A stretch of DNA of 25,144 nucleotides from the NCBI GenBank assembly GCA_000310025.1, contig FN649755.1, forward strand, positions 890,687 through 915,830, read 5' to 3'. Position numbers and translations under genes: made by a program. Below the pieces are notes generated by a model, which searched no databases, was not told the origin of the DNA, and saw only the letters and a list, made by a program, of their open reading frames with translations. Shown here piece by piece: positions 1 through 9,803 of the stretch. Position 1 is the first letter of the stretch, and each line of letters starts with the position of its first letter. Origin of the DNA: Ectocarpus siliculosus. Lineage: Eukaryota; Sar; Phaeophyceae; Ectocarpales; Ectocarpaceae.

Positions 1-2500
1 GGGAGGACAAGGGAACAACCAAGACACAACAGGAATCGAGGAGGGAAGTATGGAGTGGAAGAGAGCAAGGGGTTCGAGCCAGATGACCTTCCCCGCAACA
101 AACGACGCAGGGCTATAGAAGATCTGCCGAAAAATAGCGGTAAAAATGTCCATTATTTAGAGTGATGGTGGCGAAAGCAAGGAGGATGATGGTGAAAGCA
201 CTCCTAAACGAACTAGAGTGCAAGTTAGCAGCCTTCGTAGACAGGTGCACTCTTCCTCTGTTGCTACCGTTTCTGTCTTTAATCCGTAGAATAGCGCAGC
301 CTCCCCCATGCCGTCATCTCAAGGGGTTCCAGTTCAGGGCATTTACAAGTGTCTCGTGTTTTCCACCGCACTGAGACTGACGTCTTTTCATTGGTCAGCC
401 GGTTAGCGCGGTCGATGCTAACAATAAATACGCTACCTGATGCACACACATATGCAAACATGCAACATACGTGAACCACCTGACTTTACAAAACTACTAT
501 TCTGGGCTTGCAAACACTGGCTGCAACCAATTACGAAGAATAAAAACTTGTAAAAACTTGGACCCACAACTATAATAGCCTCTCCGGTCCCCCAAGAATC
601 CCGCACGTACGTGCCTTTCGAACAAATGAGTTTGATACATACATAAATAGTAGGTTTAGAGGCATCCGCACAAATTAACTACGCGTGGAAATCGACAAAC
701 GCCTTGCTCACTACTGCCGCTGCTGTCCCCCCTCTCCCCGTCGTGTTGTTCAATCTCTTCGTCGCCAAAAATGGCACCAGGTAAGTCCGAAGCGCGCATG
801 ACAGATGACACGACCACAGCGAGAAAAGAGGGAGAGCACTACCGAAAGCTACAAGAGCAAAACACAACAACTTGTCATCCCAGGCTACTACTCCGAAAAC
901 GGCTTACGGACTGACGGGGGGGGACAGCAGTACAACACAAAGAGAGTGCACGCATACTTACGCATACGGTCGCGGACAATAGAGGCCGAAACTCTGTTTT
1001 CAACTGACGGCAAGAGCAACGAATGCCAAACACTATACTTGTAATACTACCGCCGGCGGAGTGATTATTCTTGCCCAAGGCAATGTGGGAGGTGTGCTTT
1101 GGACGTGGCGCTCGTATACAAGCATATCATATATGTATGGTCACCCAGGAAATAAGAAACAAGTTGCGGGATATGTACGATACTACTGCTGTACTGAAAG
1201 GCGGACCCCACCCCCTATGGGGGGCAGTTGACTTGTGACCACGGAAGGCGTCCGCAGCAGTTGGACCAGTACCGACATTACATACGAGGTACTGAGTAGA
1301 GACCGCAACAGCAGTCACAACAACAACGACAACAAGAACTGCTGTACAACATCGCCTGAGCAACAAATATATATATATTGCACGGACAGAGATCGTTGGC
1401 TTGGGCTGTGTGTGGTCTTGTGTGTGCGTGTCACGCGACCCCACGGTAAGCAGCAGAGGTGCTGCATCGGAAAGGAACTGCATACAGAAACAACATTTCC
1501 TACTGTGTGGTCAGACAAACAGCTGTGCTGTACAAAATCTATGTAGCAAGGCATAGCTGCCAACGGACAGCGACGATTTCTTCATGTTGCCCCTCCTGCT
1601 GTTGCTGTTCTGCATCACTCCGGTTGCTCCCTGCGCTTGCTTCCCTCCTCTCTGCATGCTCTACCGGAGTGCTTTGACGACCAACAACGCTAGCCGGCTG
1701 CCCATTACGATCTACTACACACCATCTGCGCACGATCTTTCGATACGTGACGACATCGGAGCGACGTGCCTGATGCGTCGATGAGCAGGCCGCCTGGGAC
1801 ATGTGTTCCACGTGCCAAAAAAAGCTGGCAGCACACTACATACTTTCCAACACCAACACAGAGTAATCCGCAGGGGGATGAATAATTCCGTTCGGTCCAC
1901 AGCGGGAGGCGTACTGCAGCTAGGTGGCTGAACTTTGGTGTTACTAAGCTCCCGCTGCTGTTGGTAGGCAGGTAAACCGTCTCGTGTGCTTGTGCTGCTG
2001 GCAAACTGGGTGTCGGAAAAAGCCAACCTACGCGTAAGGCGGCTGGTATCCGCTTGTGTATCCAATATGTAGTCAATCTATCCGATGTGGGAGAAAAGGA
2101 CAAGCGGCCACCGAACAACGCCGTGTCCGCGGGAGCGCTACAGCAGTAGGCGAGGTCAGCGGTAATGGTAGCGGTTTGCTGCTTACTACCTGCAGCAGAT
2201 GAGAGAAAAGCGGCGCAAAACAAAAACCGTTCGAACACAGAAGAACTGTTGTGTACCAGCAGGCTCTGATGCTGCTGCTGTGTGAGAGAGCAGTAGATCT
2301 ACACGTCTTTCTCACCAGCATACGCCGTCGGTTGTGGTGACGCTTGCGGGCCTCAGCATTGCAGTCGCAATGCAGCCACAGCAGCCTCCCGCCCGTGTCC
2401 CGTTCGCCCTCTCGCCAATGTGTGTGTGTGCTGTGCTGTGCTGTGTGTCCTTTGCACTTTGATCGACGTGGTGGTCACCACAACCACTCCAAAAAAACTG
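1..2500. other. Non-coding region, no supported gene
   Basis: Several short open frames occur on both strands, the longest on the minus strand at 1705-2238 (177 codons). None shows a recognisable domain, a consistent exon structure or coding-like codon use. Composition is mixed, with simple-sequence patches such as a TA run near 1368-1380 and CAA/CAG-rich stretches. Apart from the dispersed repeat at 1225-1340, nothing specific is supported. Confidence 0.5.
1225..1340 (+). repeat. Dispersed repeat, copy 1
   Basis: This stretch aligns with 10285-10402 in the same orientation. Shared blocks in the same order are TGTGACCACGG, CCGC, TTGGA, a CGACAT/CGGACAT block, AGGTACTG, GTAGAGA and AACAG. The spacing is nearly equal and the bases between differ. 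The pair looks like two diverged copies of one repeat family, perhaps part of an LTR or a short non-autonomous element. No terminal repeats or target duplication can be defined from two copies. Confidence 0.6.
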
Positions 2501-3037
2501 GAACACATTGATTACATCGAGAATTCGGAAAAAAAAAAAAATACTATATAGATGGATTTAGTGTACGCGCCTCTCTGCGGATAGAGATGGGTTTTCGTTG
2601 TGTTGGACAAAAAAACCAAAAAAAAGAAACTCCGCGCTGTCCCACTATTATTTGTACAGTGATGACGTACCATTACCATTTACCATGTATTGTATCGCTG
2701 GTTGGTGGCCATGTTTGTTTGCGTGTTGCTTGTTCGTTCGTCAGTGGCCTCTCCACCATGTGCCTTATTCTGTCTCTTATTTATTTCTTTTATTTCCGGC
2801 CTGGTCTCTTTTGTCCTCGCTCTTTTCTTTTCCGTTTTATGTTTGCTCAAGGATTGATTCTAGATTATTTTTCTGCAGGCAACCAAACAAAGAAAACCAA
2901 GACATGACAGATGAAACAATTTGAGAGCGCAGGTAAAATAAATGCCGTCTTGCTCCCAACGTTTTCTTATCGACTAACTAACCCTTAGCAAACTTCCCAA
3001 GATTGCCCTACCATATCATTACTAGTTTTTCGGCCTC
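2501..3037. other. Non-coding flank of the DIRS-like element
   Basis: This is AT-richer DNA with a poly(A) run near 2529-2541. Two overlapping open frames of about 107 codons (2587-2907 and 2598-2924) are rich in Phe, Leu and Cys and lack recognisable motifs, so neither is called. The retrotransposon begins at 3038. Confidence 0.5.
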
Positions 3038-3058
3038 TGGCCTAAACATATCTTACTC
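3038..3058 (-). repeat. Split direct repeat B2 (outer 3' end of element)
   Basis: These 21 bases are identical to B1 at 3221-3241 (plus strand begins TGGCCTAAACATATCTTACT). The identity stops exactly at T3038, which marks the element end on the minus-strand map. The bases outside (3037 and below) do not match the sequence next to B1. Confidence 0.8.
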
Positions 3059-3167
3059 ACATTAAACTTATACCTACACTTGGTACCTACTATTAATAGT
3101 CTCGACCGACTAGACCCCTCCATGCTCCCCCCTCTCTTGAGCGATAGGTAGGTGTGGGTGGGCGGGC

Positions 3168-3221
3168 AATCGATCAAATCCTAGGCGGCACCCCGTGTTT
3201 GCTGCTCCTCAAAGCTGCTAT
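3168..3221 (-). repeat. Split direct repeat A2 (internal)
   Basis: These 54 bases are identical to A1 at 9750-9803. A2 abuts B1 and shares the single base 3221 with it. In PAT/Ngaro-type elements the B1-A2 junction serves as template for the circle junction. Confidence 0.85.
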
Positions 3222-3241
3222 GGCCTAAACATATCTTACTC
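3221..3241 (-). repeat. Split direct repeat B1 (internal)
   Basis: This is an exact copy of B2 (3038-3058). It lies just beyond the recombinase stop codon (3286-3288) and directly against A2, as expected for the A1-ORFs-B1-A2-B2 layout. Confidence 0.8.
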
Positions 3242-3285
3242 CATTAGGCATGTCCGATGACCTACTCCTCCGAACCGCTCCCTGG

Positions 3286-4233
3286 TCACTCCTGTCCTCG
3301 GGTTCCGTAAGGAAGGGCCTGCGACACGAACTTTGCTCCTTCACCCCCAGCCCTAACGTACACCATAAAAGCCGATGATTTCCACCTCCCGGCTCTCTGA
3401 ATCTGGATTACCGACGCCCCCATACTTGCTAGGTGCGTGGCCCCCCCGATCCTCCCTCAATGCAACGCATGCTTCTGCGAGTCTCTACCCGCCACGCTCA
3501 CGAGTAACCTGAGGTGTCTCGATGCCTCTGCCTTCGAAATAACCTTCGACCTGTCTTGTGTCCACGATTGTATCAACGGCGCATGACTCCCGAGCTCGGG
3601 GTGCAGATCTAACAGATCGAGTAACACCTTCAACGCTTTTTTTGCCGATCTAGTGACGGTTGCTCCCAAACGTTTCTGATCTGCTTTTGACGCTCTGAAC
3701 GCGACTTCCACTCGGCTAGCCTGCCTCCTGTCTGCCCATGCAACCCTTACCGGACCGCAAAAAAAAACCAGGTCTCCTCTAGTCAGGCAAAAATCTGAGT
3801 GCACGAGCCCCGAGTCGTCCGCCCAGATTTCTGAAGCTCGGCACATCAGCAGGTACGAGGGTAAGTCCACACCAGATCAGCTTCCCTGATTCTCCCGAAT
3901 GTTCGACCACGCTCTCTTTCCAGCCTCTAGCATGCCCCATGAAAGTGGATTCCTAATCTTAGGCTTCGTCTTCGTATTGTCGTGGACCCTATCAATGGTC
4001 TTCAACATGGCGAGGATCTGGAAATGCGAAGTGGGCAACTCCCATCCTGCGTGCATTTTATGGAAGCACTTGATGGCTGACAGATACCCGCGAATAGTCT
4101 GACTCTGGTTCTTGTAACCGAAACAACGATAGGCCATGAACACAGACAGCTCACGCACCGCACTTTCCACCCCATCGCTCTCGCGGAGCCACGGACCCGA
4201 ACCCGCCCCTGCTCGAGCCTCCCTCCACCTGTT
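3286..4233 (-). pseudogene. Tyrosine recombinase of the DIRS-like element, with two in-frame stops
   Basis: The protein would cut and rejoin DNA to integrate the circular retrotransposon intermediate. One frame runs from 4233 to a TGA at 3286-3288, interrupted by TGA at about 3877 and at 3457-3459. The N-terminal part resembles a SAM-like core-binding domain (around RGYLSAIKCFHKMHAGWELP). The catalytic part shows Arg I in LLMCRASEIWA, an H-x-x-R box as His (3460-3462), TGA, Gly, Arg (3451-3453) followed by IGGAT, then AGRWKSS with the Trp/His-position residue, and a candidate nucleophilic Tyr at 3358-3360 in FMVYVR. The second stop falls inside the H-x-x-R box. The catalytic residues survive on both sides of the stops, which suggests recent point mutations. 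The upstream limit is an in-frame TGA at 4234-4236, so the true start may be lost. Position after RNase H is typical of the order. Confidence 0.82.
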
Positions 4234-4659
4234 TCACGTCCTTTGATACACCTTGTTGGTACCACTTCCCAACGACCCGAAGGTGAGGGCGTTGACCAAC
4301 CGCTCCCCCTCGACGCTCGTGTCTCCCCGGCCATCCTTTCCCTGTGTTCCTGATATTCAATCACCGGGTTTACACAGCGTAAGGAATGCTCACATTTCGA
4401 GTTTCGTTTCTAAGGTACGACAAATTCATGCGGAACCGGGGATAGCCCCAACTTGGCTTGAGGGGAGAACAGAAAACTTGGTCGTCCAAACCAACTCTGC
4501 CTCCCCCGGCTATCCATTTTATCAAGGCGTCATGAAACAGTGAGTGTGATGCGTGTCCACCGCTCCAGCTTCTCGCTATCTCAATTCGTTTGATAGTTCG
4601 TTGATCGACCAGAACGCAGGGCGGTGTCCAACTGCCCCACGTTCGATCCCTCTGCCGTG
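4234..4659. other. Spacer between RNase H and recombinase
   Basis: No frame here continues either enzyme convincingly. A minus-strand frame stays open to 4370 only because of the upstream frameshift, and its residues match nothing recognised. It may hold a degraded N-terminal extension of the recombinase. Confidence 0.45.
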
Positions 4660-6758
4660 TCAGATATTTTCCGTTCCTTGGACCATAATGTCCCATACCG
4701 AGCCGTCCAGACTTTCTTTCGGCAATTTCTTTTGGAGGATAATGCTGAGCAACGCTCGTCCCCCTTCCCCGATATCCTGCTTTGTCCACCCTGAGTCTTT
4801 CGTTAGCATTCTTACGTTGGTGGCGATCTCGTTTTCTTCCCAACGTGAGATCCCATCCGCGAGTGTTCTTTCGACCAGGGATGTGCTTGGCCACGTGGCA
4901 CCAGCCGCAAGAAATTTCCATCCTACCCATGAGTCTCATTATGAGGCTAGTGCGCCTGTCACGCGAACCCCCACACCTGTTAGTCCAGTTGACGGCTGAC
5001 ACGTTGTCCCCACGCATCAACACCGACGGCCCTTCTTCTACGGGTCTGTCTTTCAAGATCATTTGGACTACCCACGCCGTCATGAACATGCCCGTGAGTT
5101 CTAACAGATTGATCGTAATGTCTGACGTCTCCTTCACCTGCGCCTTGTGCTTGAGCTCCGCAGACAACGATGGTTCGATCGTGTATCTCCAGAAAGTCTT
5201 TAGTTCGGGGCAGTAGCCGCCAATCGCTGTGAAGCTAGCGTCCGAGAGGTAGAGGCGTGATGGTGCTCGTTTACGTGGAGTAGGAACGATGCGCTGAGGG
5301 ACTCCCCTCGAAGGGCCAGGGGCTGGTTGAGGGGCCCACTTCCAGAAGGCGATATCGCCGTGGAACTCTCTACCCAAGTCCACTAGACGTCGTGACCGTG
5401 TGTGTCGACTGGCATGCGTATGCAGACCCGATAGGCGGAGCAGTTGCCACACAAAGTACCTACCAGCCATGATGACATAGGTGAGGTTCCACAGTTTTCC
5501 TGCAATGCCGAGGACTTCTTGAACACTGGTCTTCTTCCTATCGTGGGGCCAATCTGCCTCTAGGATGTTCCGAATCGCGCTTACCCGTTCGGGTGTAGTT
5601 GCAATTCTGCCAGCATGCGTGTCTATGGTGTACCCCAGGGCCTCTATGACCGTGTCCCAGTCAGTGCTCTTTTTCGGGGCGAGAATGGGGGTTCCTCCAA
5701 CTTCTCCCTTGCCAAACAGTCTGACATGGTCTGAAGCTAGCGAGGCGGAAGCAATGAGTGCCGATTCGTCAGTGGGGTCATGCTGGACCTTCGTGAGCAA
5801 GAAATCGTCAACGTAGACCCTGGCCAAGAAATCGTTCGCGGGTCCCTCGCCTCTATGCGGTTGTACGCCTGCCGACAATGGTGTTGGGGGTTATTTTGAC
5901 GTGAGACATCATCGCGATGCCTTCTGGTAGTAGTCGGGCGTTCGCGAGGGACGTGTTGCGGTGTGCGTGCTCTGCAGCGGAGGCTAACACACCCCACAGT
6001 CCTGGTGACGCTGCCCAGCCAAATGTCAGCCGTAGATCCGCTACTAGCACGTCTCCTATCACGAAGCTAAACTTGTGAGCATGATCTGGTGATATCCTAA
6101 CATTTCTGAACGCTGAGGTGACATCAGCCTTGGCTGCGAGGATTCTCTTGTCGGGCCATCTTTCTCGTAGGCTAGTGAGCTCCTCGAGGAAAGCTGGTAG
6201 TGCTTCGCCGCACAGGCAACGTGGTACTTCAGACATGATGGTATCTTTGTTGAGTCCACCTTTTGACCCCTTGCTTGTGCTTGGGTCAAAAGAGAAGTCG
6301 TTCATGATCCTCACTTTTCCCCCTAGGAACGCTCCCAACGGGGCTACTCTAACCCCACGTACGTTCGATGCGTTCGCCTTTCTCAGGACGATACACCTGT
6401 TACGCTTGGCATCGTCGCATCGTTTTTCCCACACTTGTGTTTGGTGATCGTCTACGCTACGGTGGTTGCCGCATGCCGAGGCTTTCTTGAGGTTTTGCTG
6501 CGAGACTAGAGTGGGGGCAGGGGCTCCTTCACCGACTATCTCAATGAGGTCATCGATACCCGGGAAGCCCTTCTCCTCTCCGAAATACTGCTTGACGTCG
6601 CTCACGTCCAACGGCGGTGACACCAAAGTGCCGCCGATTCCCCTCGCGACGTCTCCCAGCCTTCCATCGTGGAGTTTTACCAAATCACTACCAATATCCG
6701 CCATCTTCCGAATGATACATTGTTTCTGGTCTAGTGAGTGTAGGCTTGACGCGAGCAT
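4660..6758 (-). pseudogene. Reverse transcriptase-RNase H of the DIRS-like element, frameshifted
   Basis: This polyprotein would copy element RNA into DNA and degrade the RNA strand. The first ATG is at 6758, though the frame is open back to a TAG at 6831-6833. The first segment (6758 to about 5870) has RT finger/palm motifs: KVRIMNDFSF, AKADVTSAFRNVRISP and DLRLTFGWAASPGLWG. A frameshift near 5865-5875 moves coding to a second frame holding the catalytic YVDD box at 5804-5815. Thumb/connection sequence follows, then RNase H with acidic residues in LYLSDASFTAIGG, INLLELTG and LMRGDNVSAVNW. A second shift after HIPGRKNT (about 4858-4866) restores the expected ADGISRW end, closing with TGA at 4660-4662. 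The active-site residues are intact, but two frameshifts make this copy non-functional unless recoded. The open frame continuing from RNase H to 4370 is a shadow after the second shift. Confidence 0.88.
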
Positions 6759-6899
6759 GCTTCTCTGTACCTCGAGTCTATCGGTCAGAGTTTTTGAATT
6801 TTTCGAAAAGGTCGTCTTTTTTTGGACTCTCTAGGGCCGAAGGTTCTTTCCCCGCCCCAAAGTGAGGACTCGCTGAATTCGACCCGCAACCCTGTCGCA

Positions 6900-7591
6900 T
6901 TACTTTTGTGATCTCAGCGGCCCTAGCGTGTCCGCCGCTAGTGCCCTACGTGCCATCGGTGCCTCCCCCGGGGTGTACGCCCCCGGGGTAGCTTTTGACA
7001 CGGTCATGGTGTCCGCCAATTCCGTGTCGTTCCCGAGAATGGTGTCCGCCAATCGGGGCTGTGTGACTGACAAAATCTTACGCAGGGTGTCCGCCCCGTG
7101 TATGTCCTTCTGCACACTACTGGTGTCCGCCAGTATTTTTTGTTTACCGACAACGCTCGCGGCGTCCACCGCTTGCGTGTCGTGGGGCCAATTATATTCG
7201 CCCGGGGTGTCCTCCCCCGAGGCGACTGCATTGCATTGTTCAGCACGTGTGGTGTCCGCCACAGTCTTCGTGGTGTACAAGGCGGAGCAGTAATTGAATC
7301 CGCTATTGGTGTCCGCCAATAGGTTTTCCGTTAGTGTGATTTCCGCGGGAACGGCGTCCACCGTTTGCGGGAGTGATAGGTTTTCCGTTAGTGTGTTTTC
7401 CGCGGGGACGGCGTCAACCGTTTGCGGGAGTGAGGGTAATGCATGTTCACACCGGGTGTCCGCCCGGTGTGTGTCACTATTCGCATGATTGGTGTCCGCC
7501 AATAGTTGTGACTTATCTATCACCAGTGCGGTGTCCTCCGCTTGCGTGTTATTTGACCCGTACTTAAGCGCCGGGGGTGTCCGCCCCCGTA
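6900..7591 (-). CDS. Ala-Asp-Thr repeat open frame between gag and RT
   Basis: An open frame runs from just after a TAG near 7592 to TAA at 6900-6902; the first GTG-type start is at 7523 (207 codons). It has no recognised domain. Its striking feature is a recurring ADT triplet in contexts such as LADTN, RADTR, LADTS, VADTT and GADTL, at intervals of 11-19 residues. Each ADT sits on the loop of a DNA hairpin (see the hairpin array). Two adjacent copies of a 57-base unit encode nearly identical segments with VDAVPAE, which is a diverged ADT site. The open frame could be a genuine linker protein of the retrotransposon, or it could be open only because in-frame palindromic units spread through a former coding region. 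It lies where the gag-pol boundary would be. Confidence 0.5.
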
Positions 7592-7632
7592 GCTAATGTT
7601 TTGACGTTTTGGCGTGAGTGGTGTCCGGCACT
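6923..7632 (-). repeat. Array of about 16 short hairpins with constant loop and covarying stems
   Basis: On the plus strand each unit is stem-GG-TGTCCG-CC-stem. Perfect examples: 7118-7135 (stem TACTGG), 7303-7322 (CTATTGG), 7448-7471 (CACACCGGG), 7488-7503 (ATTGG), 7248-7263 (TGTGG), 7572-7589 (CGGGGG). Variants with loops CGTCCA, CGTCAA, TGTCCT or TGTACGC occur at 6966-6988, 7159-7172, 7204-7217, 7350-7365, 7407-7422 and 7528-7541. Weaker ones lie at 7010, 7043 and 7088. Loop starts at 6929, 6974, 7010, 7043, 7088, 7124, 7163, 7208, 7253, 7310, 7355, 7412, 7457, 7493 and 7532 are all in one codon register; 7578 is not. Stem bases differ between units but remain complementary. Confidence 0.85.
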
Positions 7633-7753
7633 ATGCAGGGTGAAAACGAATCGAAACAGTTAACGGTATGGGAAATTACAGGTTCGCAACTCATGCTCTC
7701 ACCGTAAAACACAGCGGGTGCCACCAACCCGGGAAGGGGAACTCCCACACTAG

Positions 7754-9759
7754 CTACTGTCCTTTTGCTGTCCGCAAAGGCAATCGCTCCCGTGCCAAGC
7801 TCGCCACCCCCCCTTGTCGGCCCCACCTCGTGAAAGTGGGGCCCGCACCGTCACGGATTGGTACCGCCACGGCCTCCTCCCGCGCCACCTCCCCCTCCCC
7901 CTCCTCCAGCTGCTCCTCCTCCCCGGCCGCCTCCATGGCTGTACCTCGCGACTGGTGCTTGTGTCGCTCTCGGGGCAGGGGGGGCACGAGCGGGCGGAGC
8001 GGGCGGAGGGGGGGGGGAGGAGCAGCAGGCAAGAGTGACGCGTGCCGCTGGGTGTGCCCCTTCTCGCACCGCGGGCGTGTGCAGGTCGTGCCCGACCACG
8101 TGTAGAAGCACTCGTTGTCGGGAGTGTTCCAGGCGGCGACGGTCTGTGCAAACGCGTTGGTGGCTGCCGTGGAAGCGTATGGGACTGGGGCAGCGGGGGT
8201 GCGGGCAGGTTGACCCTGTGAAGTAGCCTTGCGCTTGGTGCTCGCGGCGGCCGTTTTTGGCTGCTGCTGACGGGCTAGACCCCCCTGCAGGAGACCCACC
8301 ATCGAAGAAGCCGTACCCTCCGCAATCAGGATCAACGTCCGTGAGAACTGCGGGACTTGGATCGCCCCCACCGTATTGGGAGGTGAAGGGAGAGGGTATT
8401 GCGCTGCCGGAGCGCCCTAGCTTCGGTGGTCAGACGACTGACGAAATCGGCCCAATCGAGGTTGGCGTCTTACTTGAACCTGGCGAAGACGTCGGCCTCG
8501 CGGCCCTTGAACTCAGCGCAGTGGCGGGACGTGTAACGGCGGAGGTCCTCGGAGATCCTGAAGAAATCCCGGAAAAACAGGCCAACTCGGTCGGCCCCGG
8601 CCGGGGAGGCGCCCGCCATGCCGTCCTTGATGAAAACTTCCAGGACGCGAACGAAGGTGTCGAGATGCACGTCGAACGGCGTGTCACCGCCGCTACCCCC
8701 GGGGGGCGCGGCGGCGAAAACGCCGCAATGTCGATGGCGCCGAAGGTAAGCAGCGCGTGCAGGCCCGGTTGCGGGTGGGCCACGTCACGAATGATGTGGT
8801 CGAACTCGCCCCCCGTCATGACGACAGGCGAGAAGGAAGCGCCTCGCATTAGGTACAGGGCTGCTTGGCCGTCTTTTTCCCACGTGCGGCCCTCCAGCTT
8901 TTGGGCTTCGTTCAGCCGATGGGCATTGTATACAGGCGCGGCCCCCGGGATGCTCGCGAGCTGTTGGCATCCCTGGGGCGCGGCCGACGCGGACTGGAGG
9001 TAGTGCTGATGGGAGTAGGCCTGGAGTTGTTGGTGTTGATACTGTTGTTGCAACGGTTGCGGCTGCGACTGCTGCTGCTGCTCCTGCTGCTGGTGCTGGT
9101 GCTGGTGAGGTTGTTACTGCTGCTGCTGATGTTGTTGCGTCTGCTGGTGCTGCTGGTGCTGGTGCTGCGGCGCTTGGGCCAGGGGGAGGACTACTGACTG
9201 GCTATTGTTGTGGGCGAGGCCGTCCTGGGCATTGTTGTGGGCCGCGGCGCCCTGAGCGGGCTGCCGGTTGCCGGTCAAGTTTACGACCACCTCCTGGAGA
9301 GACCGAATCTGTTGTTGCTGGCGACTGCCCTGATTCACGAGCTGTTGTAGCAGCGAGAAGACGTTCGGATTACTCCCGATGCCCTGCTGCTGCTGCTGCT
9401 GCTGAGGCTGTTGCTGCTGCTGCTGCTGCTGCTGTTGCTGCTGCTGTTGCATCAGCTGAGGTTGGGGGGCTCCGTGAATCATGGGCGGCGGCGGCGGAAT
9501 TGCTGCGGCCGGACCGCCGGCGTTTGGTTGCTGCGGGTGGTCATGCTGGAGATCCTGCTGCTGCTACTGCTGCTGCTGCTGCCTGTTGTTGTTGCTGCTG
9601 ATGCTGCCTGTTTTGGGCGTCCCCGCCACCGGCGGCCGAGCTTGGAGGACTTCCGTCCGCCGAGTTGCCTTGACTGGCCGCCGCGGCGCCCGCGGCGCTC
9701 GTGGCGCCGTTCGCGCTCGCCGGTTGCCCATCATTGCCGTCCATCCCAGAATCGATCAA
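7754..9759 (-). pseudogene. Gag-like protein of the DIRS-like element, glutamine-rich with CCCH finger
   Basis: This is the expected structural, RNA-binding protein of the retrotransposon. The first ATG (9759) lies within repeat A1, which fits a very short leader. In order: an Ala/Gly/Ser-rich start, long Gln tracts from CAG/CAA codons (about 9610-9030), a coiled-coil-like piece (SLLQQLVNQGSRQQQQIRSL), a globular segment (KLEGRTWEKDGQAALYLMRG ... GEFDHIIRDVAH), a helical segment at 8670-8470 (FVRVLEVFIKDGMAG), then Lys/Gln-rich sequence. A C-x8-C-x4-C-x3-H zinc finger sits at 8110-8054. The frame is broken many times: slippage in the CAG tract near 9560, a TAA near 9114 within glutamines, a shift at the C5G6 run near 8700, a TAA at about 8470 and a shift near 8380. 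The function is inferred from position and the finger, because gag sequences are poorly conserved. Confidence 0.7.
9030..9610 (-). repeat. CAG/CTG trinucleotide-rich tract (polyglutamine coding)
   Basis: Imperfect runs of CTG on the plus strand (CAG on the minus) lie at about 9068-9175, 9380-9452 and 9548-9605. They encode the glutamine tracts of the gag-like protein. One run reads as Ala instead of Gln after a one-base slip, and a CAG-to-TAG and a CAA-to-TAA change create stops. The pattern fits replication slippage acting on this copy. Confidence 0.75.
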
Positions 9760-9803
9760 ATCCTAGGCGGCACCCCGTGTTTGCTGCTCCTCAAAGCTGC
9801 TAT
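9750..9803 (-). repeat. Split direct repeat A1 (outer 5' end of element)
   Basis: These 54 bases are identical to A2 (3168-3221). Identity ends at T9803, which marks the upstream boundary of the element. The first codons of the gag-like frame (Met-Ile-Asp) lie within A1. Confidence 0.85.

Larger units (their letters stand above)
3038..9803 (-). mobile_element. DIRS/PAT-like tyrosine-recombinase retrotransposon, decayed
   Basis: On the minus strand the order is gag with a CCCH finger, a repeat-rich open frame, reverse transcriptase, RNase H and tyrosine recombinase. This order and these enzymes are characteristic of DIRS-order elements, which integrate with a tyrosine recombinase through a circular DNA intermediate rather than a DDE integrase. 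The ends carry split direct repeats. A1 (9750-9803) equals A2 (3168-3221), 54 identical bases. B1 (3221-3241) equals B2 (3038-3058), 21 identical bases. The internal B1-A2 junction matches what would form if the B2 end were joined to the A1 end in a circle, sharing one T. The empty site would have been 3037 next to 9804. No methyltransferase or hydrolase domain, as carried by some DIRS or Ngaro elements, was seen. Every coding region has stops or frameshifts, so this copy is probably inactive, although the short repeats remain identical. Confidence 0.88.

Noticed and set aside
1705-2238. 177-codon minus-strand open frame with a hydrophobic start
   Set aside because: No motif or exon context supports it, several other frames are open across it, and the signal-peptide-like start could be chance.
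6923-7632. CRISPR-like array (regularly spaced short repeats)
   Set aside because: The constant part is only about 6-10 bases, the variable parts are self-complementary stems, the spacings vary and the context is a eukaryotic retrotransposon.
7858-8111. Pro/Gly-rich open frames opposite the 3' end of gag
   Set aside because: The GC-rich low-complexity sequence keeps all frames open and shows no independent coding signal.
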